Positions 1 through 5,640 of a stretch of 15,552 nucleotides of DNA are shown piece by piece. A model generated the notes under the pieces. It was given only the letters and a program-made list of their open reading frames with translations. It ran no database searches and had not been told where the DNA came from. This stretch comes from Deltaproteobacteria bacterium (lineage in GTDB: Bacteria; Desulfobacterota; DSM-4660; Desulfatiglandales; HGW-15), in assembly GCA_019307805.1 (NCBI GenBank), contig JAFDIX010000141.1, positions 1-15,552 of the forward strand. Reading direction: 5' to 3'. Both the position numbers and the translations under genes were made by a program. Positions within the stretch are counted from its first letter, which is position 1, and each line of letters starts with the position of its first letter.

Positions 1-200
1 CGCTCATGCCTCGAATAGTCAAACGTCGCCTTTGACAAGTTTATGGAGATATCGTTTCGTCTCTGCAGCAGGGCTTGAACCTTGCCCTTTTCCGCCAATA
101 CATCCTGCTCGGTTATCACCAGGAGATTGTAGTAATAGATGCTGCCGCCTATCACTAAGGCAAGGAGGCCGGTAGGCAGCAATTGGATGAGATTATTCAT
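1..200 (-). CDS. mamQ: MamQ N-terminal half (LemA family), inverted, partial
   Basis: Read on the minus strand from an ATG at 200 down to position 1, this frame is open for 66 codons and runs off the left edge. It begins MNNLIQLLPTGLLALVIGG, a membrane segment, followed by YYYNLLVITEQDV, LLQRRNDISINL and FDYSRHE. This is the N-terminal part of LemA-type MamQ proteins: one membrane helix, then the helix carrying the QRR-D-NL motif. MamQ is a magnetosome membrane protein needed for vesicle formation in alphaproteobacterial models. The matching C-terminal half lies on the opposite strand from about 183 onward, so the gene is split head to head. I see no ribosome binding site upstream of the ATG, so the true start may have been lost at the junction. 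Identity as a MamQ half is strong. Whether the split is biological is open. Confidence 0.75.
   Translation of the reverse strand, partial: MNNLIQLLPTGLLALVIGGSIYYYNLLVITEQDVLAEKGKVQALLQRRNDISINLSKATFDYSRHE
180..200. other. Inversion junction inside mamQ
   Basis: The two mamQ halves diverge from this short interval. Both strands read as plausible MamQ sequence here, so the break cannot be placed more exactly. The interval contains the palindrome CAATTG (180-185) and ATGA...TCAT ends (187-200), short inverted sequences of the kind found at fold-back or microhomology joins. Either a real inversion or an assembly or amplification chimera would give this pattern. Confidence 0.7.
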
Positions 201-554
201 GGGCTTGATGTGCCGGAAAAGATGTCTTCCGAGGCGATTAAACGAGGGGTTGGTGGAGGAGATTCTTTATCTGCATTATCTGCATTATCTGCATTGGACC
301 GCCTGATTGCCGTTGCCGAACAATACCCGGACCTGAAGCTGTCCGCCAACTTCCTGAATCTCATGACAGCACTGGTCGATGTGGAAAAGGATCTGGCCAC
401 TGAAAGGATCAAATACAACGATTTTGCGAACGTGTACACTACGAATCTGGCAAAGTTCCCGGTCAATTTCTACGCCTGGATATTCGGCTTTGAGAGTGAG
501 CCTTACTTTGAGGCCACAGACGAGGCAAAGAGTCTCAAACCTATTAAATATTAG
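183..554 (+). CDS. mamQ: MamQ C-terminal half (LemA family)
   Basis: About 120 residues covering the second half of a LemA-type MamQ. Visible blocks are RLIAVAEQYPDLKLSANF, LTALVDVEKDLATERIKYND and FPVNFYAWIFGFESEPYF, which match the conserved LemA region (VAEQYP, E..IA..R..YN, FP.N..A...GF....YF). The usual N-terminal membrane anchor and QRR helix are missing here and appear instead on the minus strand at 1-200. The TTG at 183 is only the first possible start after an in-frame stop at 156-158. No ribosome binding site supports it, so this is best read as an interrupted gene rather than a short protein. A Leu-Ser-Ala repeat (three GCATTATCT-type units near 270-295) lies in the linker. The LemA and MamQ assignment is secure from the residues; the function of this fragment alone is doubtful. 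Confidence 0.8.
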   Translation: MDEIIHGLDVPEKMSSEAIKRGVGGGDSLSALSALSALDRLIAVAEQYPDLKLSANFLNLMTALVDVEKDLATERIKYNDFANVYTTNLAKFPVNFYAWIFGFESEPYFEATDEAKSLKPIKY

Positions 555-556
555 AT

Positions 557-579
557 ATAAAATCGCTTCGCGATTTTAT
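557..579 (+). terminator. Perfect stem-loop after mamQ
   Basis: ATAAAATCGC and GCGATTTTAT form a perfect 10-bp stem around a TTC loop, three bases after the mamQ stop codon. The right arm ends in TTTTAT but no separate U-tract follows. It could be a weak or attenuating terminator or an mRNA-processing hairpin. The next gene starts only 15 bases downstream, so full termination seems unlikely. Confidence 0.5.
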
Positions 580-593
580 GATAGGAACTGGAA

Positions 594-1088
594 GTGAAAA
601 CAGGTTTACAGCAGCTGGAGCTACTTGGCAGTGGGCCGCTTAAGAATAGGATCATCTTCCTTGGTTCTTTCTTGCTGCTGGGCGTCCTATATGCCTACAA
701 CTCCGATTACAACCTGGCAACCGGCACCGGCAATCTGTGCATTGTCCTCTTTCTCGGTGCCAATATCTACTTCCCGGCCAAGAGGATTCGCCTATATTAC
801 AATTTGAAGGACGTACAGCCCTTTTTCAACAAGCTTCTTGTTTGGCATATCTGGCTGAACACCACATCCTTTGTCGTGGCCTGCATCCATTGTTATGTCA
901 CGCTGTGGTCCAACACCTGGTTGATGGTGGCTCTCTTTGTCATGGGTTGGCTGACAGTGGGCGGCTTTTTGATGTGGATCAAGTATCCCCCCGCGAAGGT
1001 CAAGAAAGGGGTGTACATCCTGCACACGCAGCAGATTCTTTTTTTCATGATGGTCTTTGCGATGTTGAAAGGACATTATGTTTTTTAG
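594..1088 (+). CDS. Multi-helix membrane protein, possible b-type cytochrome
   Basis: A 164-residue membrane protein with about five hydrophobic helices (roughly residues 19-36, 46-61, 83-103, 106-128 and 141-158). Four histidines sit at or near helix ends: H85 and H99 around one helix, H144 and H161 around another. Two histidines per helix on a pair of helices is the arrangement of ferric-reductase-like or cytochrome b561-like diheme proteins, so a membrane electron-transfer role is possible. Heme binding is inferred only from these residues, and I see no flavin or NAD domain. The start is a GTG at 594 with AGGA seven bases upstream. It sits between mamQ and mamB and is probably co-transcribed with them, which suggests a magnetosome-associated role. 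I do not recognise it as a named mam or mad protein. Confidence 0.65.
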   Translation: MKTGLQQLELLGSGPLKNRIIFLGSFLLLGVLYAYNSDYNLATGTGNLCIVLFLGANIYFPAKRIRLYYNLKDVQPFFNKLLVWHIWLNTTSFVVACIHCYVTLWSNTWLMVALFVMGWLTVGGFLMWIKYPPAKVKKGVYILHTQQILFFMMVFAMLKGHYVF

Positions 1089-1133
1089 GCCGTTCGGTAT
1101 GAAATGGGTGTTCTGAAATAGGATAATTTGCAT

Positions 1134-1265
1134 ATGTCGTTTTTACATATCGTTGGGATCTTGCTCATGATTCTTATTCCCGCTTTTGGTGGGTATCTGT
1201 ACATGGGGGCCTCAAGGCTTGAAAAAGAGATAGAAGCCGAGATTCGGGACCAGGAAACGGAATGA
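1134..1265 (+). CDS. Small single-pass membrane protein (43 aa)
   Basis: The reading frame starts MSFLHIVGILLMILIPAFGG, giving one membrane helix, and ends in a short charged tail (RLEKEIEAEIRDQETE). The ATG at 1134 follows a GGAT sequence, and the TGA overlaps the mamB start in an ATGA junction, which implies translational coupling. Magnetosome clusters commonly carry such small one-helix proteins, but this one has no motif I recognise. The coding call rests on the coupling, the coherent helix-plus-charged-tail composition and the lack of any other gene in the gap. Confidence 0.6.
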   Translation: MSFLHIVGILLMILIPAFGGYLYMGASRLEKEIEAEIRDQETE

Positions 1266-2131
1266 AACACGCCGCGTGTCAAAAATGTGCCAAATCCGTC
1301 GGCATGGTCAATATCGTCGGCAACATATCCATGATTCTAATAAAGGGTTATATGGGCGTGGTCGGCGGCAGTAGGGGCCTTATTGCCGATGCCATCCATT
1401 CATGCGCTGATCTGTTGGCGACCATTGTCATGATCATCGGCCTCAGGATTTCCGGCCAGCAAGAGGATGACAAATATCCCTATGGCTATGGAAAGGCCGA
1501 GTACCTGGTCTCCATAGTGATCTACCTGTTCCTGTTTGTGATTGCCGTTTTCATATTCTATGACGGCGCAATGGCCATTGTCGAAGGGCACACGGTCACC
1601 CCCTGTTTGTCTGCGGTCTGGGGGGCTATTTTCTCCATAGCCATTAATGAACTCATGTTTCGCCAGACTGTATGCGCGGGCGCCCAGATAAACAGCGTGT
1701 CCATGGTGGCCAAGGCATGGGAAAGCCGTTCTGATGTCTTGTCTTCCATAGGGGTCCTGATTGGCATCCTGGGCGCAAAAATGGGGTTTCATTTCATGGA
1801 TCCCCTGGCCGCCATCGCGGTTGCCGTGATCATTTTAAAGATATGTATAGAGATGCTCAAAGACGCCATATTTAAGCTCATGGATAACATACCGGAAGAA
1901 GATATTTCGGGGGATGTTCGAAAGGCCCTGGCCACGTTGAAAGATATCGCAGGGATTAGGGATATCCGTGCCAGAGAGTTGGGACCGGTAGTGGAGGTTG
2001 AAGTCCAGCTGGATGTGGCTGGAGACATAAGTGTGTCTCGTGGTGAAAAGATCAAAGAAACGGTAAAGAAGGCAGCTTCAAAGGTGATAGAAAAGAAATC
2101 GGTGGTCAAGGTGAGGTTGTGTCCGGTTTGA
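1262..2131 (+). CDS. mamB: MamB, magnetosome cation diffusion facilitator
   Basis: A 289-residue member of the CDF metal transporter family. The N-terminus carries a CxxC pair (C6, C9) seen in MamB and MamM. Transmembrane helix 2 contains IADAIHSCAD and helix 5 AWESRSD, giving candidate metal ligands H46, D50, E154 and D158 by alignment with the four-residue transport site of CDF proteins. The motif YPYGYGKAEY and the C-terminal cytoplasmic domain from about residue 213 are also typical. In alphaproteobacterial models MamB is needed for magnetosome vesicle formation and is thought to move iron into the vesicle with MamM. I call it MamB rather than MamM because it follows mamQ, while the other CDF gene lies between mamL and mamN. 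It overlaps the preceding small gene by four bases, and mamP follows within 15. Confidence 0.85.
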   Translation: MKHAACQKCAKSVGMVNIVGNISMILIKGYMGVVGGSRGLIADAIHSCADLLATIVMIIGLRISGQQEDDKYPYGYGKAEYLVSIVIYLFLFVIAVFIFYDGAMAIVEGHTVTPCLSAVWGAIFSIAINELMFRQTVCAGAQINSVSMVAKAWESRSDVLSSIGVLIGILGAKMGFHFMDPLAAIAVAVIILKICIEMLKDAIFKLMDNIPEEDISGDVRKALATLKDIAGIRDIRARELGPVVEVEVQLDVAGDISVSRGEKIKETVKKAASKVIEKKSVVKVRLCPV

Positions 2132-2144
2132 GGTAGTGAGGAAT

Positions 2145-3131
2145 ATGAAAAAAGAGATTAAGTATGAATTCTGTATGGCACAGTTCAAACCGGCTGTTGC
2201 CGGCCTGGCGGTCCTGGTCTTTCTGGTCCTGGGCTGGACTGGATGGCACTGTACACATAGGGCGGAAAGACGTGCGGATCTCCTGTTTGCCGCGGTCAAC
2301 GCACCTGCAGGGCTGCCGCCCATAGGCGTAAAGGACAAGATGCTCCATCCCTACTGGGGGAACTGCAACAAATGCCATGTCACTATCATTGACGCAAAAA
2401 CCCCGATTTCCAAGGTAATGGCCGGGGCACCCATCTCTATCAAGGCCAATATGCCTCACAAGTATTGGGGTAATTGCCTTTTGTGCCACCAGGTGATAGA
2501 CGGCATCAAACCGAAAATGAGATACCGGGCCAAGGCAGCGGCCTTGAATAGAGGCACCGCCCAAACAGTGGGCCTCAAGGTACAAACGGTTACTGCTGCC
2601 AGGATGCAGAAACTCGGGCTTGCCAATGAAGATGGTGTCCTGGTCCTGGAAGTAACGCCCGGTTCTATTGCCGACAAAGCCGGATTGAGGCAGGGCGATG
2701 AGATTATCCGGGTGGGAAAAGTCAGGGTTGAGACGAAAGGTGGCTTAGAGACGGCTCTGCAGGCGATCAAGCCCGGAGGCAACGTGAAAATCAATATCTA
2801 CCGTGGCACCAAACATAGGAATCTCTTTTTTGGGATTCCCAGGAATCTGACCGCCGCCGCAGCCACGGCGCCCATGACTCAGAATCAGGTGGAAACCCTT
2901 GCGGAACAACTCGGTGTCCCCAAGACACAGCAGGACGTGGCCAGGGCACTGCAAAGGCAAAAACAGGCCAGAGCCGCCGCAGCCACGGCGCCCATGACTC
3001 AGAATCAGGTAGAAACCCTTGCGGAACAACTCGGTGTCCCCAAGACACAGCAGGACGTGGCCAGGGCACTGCAAAGGCAAAAACAGGCCAGAGCCGCCGG
3101 ACGTGGCCAGAGCCGCTGCTGTAAATTTTAA
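2145..3131 (+). CDS. mamP: MamP-type magnetochrome/PDZ protein, frameshifted at the 3' end
   Basis: A membrane-anchored c-type cytochrome. Domains in order: one membrane helix (about residues 17-34), two magnetochrome motifs (WGNCNKCH, C74/C77/H78; WGNCLLCH, C111/C114/H115), a PDZ domain (about 145-225, with LEVTPGSIADKAGLRQGDEI), then two copies of a 40-residue repeat (237-276 and 277-316). MamP is known as an iron oxidase controlling the Fe(II)/Fe(III) balance for magnetite. In alphaproteobacterial MamP the PDZ precedes the hemes; here the order is reversed. The frame ends abruptly in GRGQSRCCKF after a damaged third repeat, while a NifX-like domain continues in another frame, so the natural protein was probably longer. 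I chose the ATG at 2145, which has GAGG five bases upstream, over the earlier GTG at 2136. Confidence 0.8.
   Translation: MKKEIKYEFCMAQFKPAVAGLAVLVFLVLGWTGWHCTHRAERRADLLFAAVNAPAGLPPIGVKDKMLHPYWGNCNKCHVTIIDAKTPISKVMAGAPISIKANMPHKYWGNCLLCHQVIDGIKPKMRYRAKAAALNRGTAQTVGLKVQTVTAARMQKLGLANEDGVLVLEVTPGSIADKAGLRQGDEIIRVGKVRVETKGGLETALQAIKPGGNVKINIYRGTKHRNLFFGIPRNLTAAAATAPMTQNQVETLAEQLGVPKTQQDVARALQRQKQARAAAATAPMTQNQVETLAEQLGVPKTQQDVARALQRQKQARAAGRGQSRCCKF
2853..3111 (+). repeat. 120-bp in-frame tandem repeat in mamP, third copy truncated
   Basis: Two 120-bp units (2853-2972 and 2973-3092) differ at only one base (G2891 versus A3011). Each encodes 40 residues beginning AAAATAPMTQNQVETLAEQL. A 19-nt remnant of a third unit follows (3093-3111), made of the unit's first seven bases joined to an internal GACGTGGCCAG and the unit's final base. 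Compared with a full unit it lacks 101 nt, which shifts the frame. Near identity points to recent duplication. Confidence 0.9.
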
Positions 3132-3549
3132 TTACGGCAAGGTGGCCGTGGCAACTATGGGGCCGGGCCCAGGGAATCAGGTCTCCCATCAGTTTGGGGC
3201 AAGCCCTTATTTTGTGGTTTTTGATCCCCTTCAGAACAGTTACAGGGTCGTGGCCAATCCCAATGCCAATGATGCCACAGGCAGGGCCATACAGACTGGG
3301 CAATATATGGTGGATATCGGAGTGAGCAATGTGATTGCCGGAACTCTTGATCAGAATGCCCTCCAAACGCTCCGTAATCTGAGGGTAAATGCCTACTCGG
3401 GTGTGACAGGTTCAGCACAAAGTGCCCTTTCGTCCTATTTGGCAGGCCAACTGATACCGGCAACCACTATCCCAAACCAGAGGTTGGCATCGCCCAGGGT
3501 CTATTCCCCTCCTGTTACAGCTGGGCCGCAGGTGCAGGCGATTTATTAG
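3112..3549 (+). CDS. NifX-like (FeMo-cofactor type) domain, out-of-frame tail of mamP
   Basis: This frame encodes a domain like NifX/NafY and related dinitrogenase iron-molybdenum cofactor proteins: FGASPYFVVFDPLQNSYRVV, MVDIGVSNVIAGTLDQNAL, then a Ser-Ala-rich C-terminal part. These domains bind metal-sulfur cofactors in nitrogenase assembly, and in magnetosome proteins their role is unknown. The frame extends upstream into the mamP repeats without a convincing start. An ATG at 3157 could start a separate product, but the AGGTGG before it is about 12 bases away. If the third repeat unit were complete, this domain would be in frame with mamP at exactly 3112 (GCC GCT GCT GTA). The next gene also ends in such a domain, which supports an original mamP-NifX fusion. 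Confidence 0.7.
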   Translation, partial: AAAVNFNYGKVAVATMGPGPGNQVSHQFGASPYFVVFDPLQNSYRVVANPNANDATGRAIQTGQYMVDIGVSNVIAGTLDQNALQTLRNLRVNAYSGVTGSAQSALSSYLAGQLIPATTIPNQRLASPRVYSPPVTAGPQVQAIY

Positions 3550-3562
3550 GAAGCAGATAGCC

Positions 3563-5332
3563 ATGAAAAAAAACGTGATTTGGTTGGGTCCGATTACCGT
3601 GCTGGGTTTTGTGGTCCTACTGGCCGTTATGTATAGTTGGGTCGGCACCATGAATAGCCTTGGTCATGAGAGACCTGAGATGACGGAGGTAACCCCGGCA
3701 AATCTGGTACAGGTACAACCGGATAACCGGGCCGACAGGCAGGCACAGGAGGGTCGATTGGTCAATAACAGTCAATTCCCGGCAGGTATCGGTAACGGGC
3801 AGATACAGTTGATCAACGATCCCACTTTCTCCTCCGGATTAGGCAACGGGCAGATACAGTTGATCAACGATCCCACTTTCTCCTCCGGATTAGGCAACGG
3901 GCAGATACAGTTGATCAACGATCCCACTTTCTCCTCCGGATTAGGCAACGGGCGCAACGGGCAGATACAGTTGATCAATCAAAACCGGCCAGGTGGGCCA
4001 TACCTGGGACTTAACCTGAGTGAGGTAAACAAGGCCGTAGCCCAAGAGGTTGGAGTCCCTGCAGGCAGTGGTGTTTATATCAATACAGTGGTTGCCGTGT
4101 CGCCCGGACAAAAAGCAGGGCTCAAGGCAGGGGATGTTTTGCTTAAATGCGACCACAAGACGGTCAATACCCCTGAACAGGTGGGACAGATCCTAGGAAA
4201 AAAGAAGGCCGGTGATGTCATCAAGGTCGTGGTGAACAGAAACGGGAGGAAAAAATCGTTACACGTAAAGCTCGAAAATGCACCCATGGGCCTCAACGTG
4301 GGGGCGACTCAGAATCCCGTGTGGATGGGGGCCGACATCCAGAATGTCGACGCGGTCATGAAGATCAAGTTCAATCTGCCCGACACCAGGGGGGTGATAG
4401 TAAGCCATGTTGTCCAAGGATCACCTGCCCAGGATGCGGGTCTCAGGACTGGTGACGCAATAAGGCGGTTTGGGGCCACCAGGATAAGGGACGTAAAACA
4501 GTTTCAGTCCATGATCCTGGCCAGCCAGCCCGGCCAAAATGCGCAGCTCACCATCCTGAGAAACGGCCGGCATGAGACAGTTGAGGTGACAATGGCTCGC
4601 AGTTCTCCCAATACCGGCCGTAATGTGCCCTTTCTCGGTCCGGCTGATGTGGCCATCGAGGGTTCGTGGATCGGTATGGACGTGACAGAGCTTTCTCCCG
4701 GTGATGTCTCTGCCATCGGTCTGCCTTCGGGTACCATGGGAATCCTGGTCAATGATGTGGAAAGCCCGCCTGCCACCTTGGTGGGGTTTCAGACTGGGGA
4801 TGTGATAGTGGCCGTCGGCGGCACTCCTACGCCGGACATGAAGCAGTTTGAGGCTGCAACGCAAAAACAGTCAGGGGCCGTGGTGGACGTCATCAGGGGG
4901 AGCAGGCATCTTTTTGTCACGGTCCCGCCACCCGGGTTTACCCAGCAAGGGACCCAGCTCAACACAGGCCTTAACAATAAGATGAGGCAGGTGGCCATGA
5001 CAAAGCCCGTGAGCGGGCGAGTAGCCATATTGTCGTCAGGGCAGGATCTTAATTCCAGTGTGACGAGAAGCACAAGCAATTTTACGTATCTGATCATGGT
5101 GGATCTACAAAACAATTCCTATGCAGTTGTAGATGCAAACAGCCGGAATCGTCTGACTGATATCTTTCAACAGTACAATATCACGGACCTTGTCTGTAGC
5201 GACATATCTCACCAAATGGCCACCAGCCTGGCCTCGATGGGGGTTGTTGTCTACAGCGGGGTGGTTGGGACGGCATGGGACGCACTGGGACTATACGAGA
5301 CAAATCGTTTGATCTCCATGAAAAGTTTGTAG
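3563..5332 (+). CDS. Triple-PDZ protein with NifX-like C-terminal domain
   Basis: A 589-residue membrane-anchored protein. An N-terminal helix (about 8-27) is followed by a linker with three exact 17-residue repeats (GNGQIQLINDPTFSSGL, 77-127) and a fourth partial one. Three PDZ domains come next (about 145-238, 256-345 and 368-455), each with a GSPAQDAGLRTGDAI-type carboxylate-binding turn, the third degenerate (PATLVGFQTGDVI). A NifX-like domain (about 485-585) ends the protein. There is no protease domain or heme motif. It resembles the PDZ part of MamE as a separate protein, and probably recruits partners in the magnetosome lumen or periplasm. The ATG at 3563 lies 13 bases after the previous stop, with GGAAG upstream. 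Placement between mamP and the protease gene supports shared function. I do not assign a symbol. Confidence 0.75.
   Translation: MKKNVIWLGPITVLGFVVLLAVMYSWVGTMNSLGHERPEMTEVTPANLVQVQPDNRADRQAQEGRLVNNSQFPAGIGNGQIQLINDPTFSSGLGNGQIQLINDPTFSSGLGNGQIQLINDPTFSSGLGNGRNGQIQLINQNRPGGPYLGLNLSEVNKAVAQEVGVPAGSGVYINTVVAVSPGQKAGLKAGDVLLKCDHKTVNTPEQVGQILGKKKAGDVIKVVVNRNGRKKSLHVKLENAPMGLNVGATQNPVWMGADIQNVDAVMKIKFNLPDTRGVIVSHVVQGSPAQDAGLRTGDAIRRFGATRIRDVKQFQSMILASQPGQNAQLTILRNGRHETVEVTMARSSPNTGRNVPFLGPADVAIEGSWIGMDVTELSPGDVSAIGLPSGTMGILVNDVESPPATLVGFQTGDVIVAVGGTPTPDMKQFEAATQKQSGAVVDVIRGSRHLFVTVPPPGFTQQGTQLNTGLNNKMRQVAMTKPVSGRVAILSSGQDLNSSVTRSTSNFTYLIMVDLQNNSYAVVDANSRNRLTDIFQQYNITDLVCSDISHQMATSLASMGVVVYSGVVGTAWDALGLYETNRLISMKSL
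3791..3979 (+). repeat. 51-bp in-frame tandem repeat
   Basis: Three nearly identical 51-bp units (3791-3943; the first differs in one codon, GGT for GGC) and a partial fourth to 3979 encode the GNGQIQLINDPTFSSGL repeat. The last unit begins GGCAACGGGCGCAACGGGCAG, a small internal duplication. The repeat lies in the flexible linker between the membrane helix and the first PDZ domain, so copy number would change linker length only. Confidence 0.92.
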
Positions 5333-5342
5333 GAGAAGGACG

Positions 5343-5540
5343 AGAGGGTGAGGGGTGAATGGTGAGTGGTGAGTGGTGAGTGGTAAGTGGTGAAGGGTGA
5401 GTGGTGAGGGGTGAGTGGTGAATAGTGAGTGGTGAATGGTGAGTGGTAAGTGGTGAATGGTGAGTGGTGAGTGGTGAATGGTGAGTGGTGAGTGGTAAGT
5501 GGTGAATGGTAAGTGGTGAATGGTGAGTGGTGAGTGGTGG
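5343..5540. repeat. 7-bp minisatellite (GTGAGTG family), array 1
   Basis: About 28 tandem heptamers of GTGAGTG with variants GTGAATG, GTAAGTG and GTGAGGG. The plus strand has no C at all, giving a strongly purine-skewed tract with GG every seven bases. The minus strand is free of stops in all frames, producing spurious His-Ser-Pro-Leu-Thr open frames. This fills most of the 308-bp gap between the PDZ gene and the protease gene. Confidence 0.95.
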
Positions 5541-5559
5541 ATGCACATCAGTGACGTAG

Positions 5560-5589
5560 GTCGGGTTACGCTGGCAGGCGTTACACGAC
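5560..5589. repeat. REP-like imperfect inverted repeat
   Basis: GTCGGGTTACGC and GCGTTACACGAC pair at 10 of 12 positions around a six-base loop. The GTCGGGTTACGC arm resembles short dispersed palindromic elements common in proteobacterial intergenic DNA. That resemblance is from memory, while the hairpin itself is seen directly. It sits between the minisatellite and the protease gene. Confidence 0.55.
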
Positions 5590-5640
5590 AAACGGCTTTC
5601 GAATGAAGAAGACATCTTATTGATACAGGATTGAATTTAG

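Noticed and set aside
2745..3366. Minus-strand open frames opposite mamP
   Set aside because: They mirror the 120-bp repeat and carry no recognisable domain, while the plus strand encodes clear heme and PDZ motifs.
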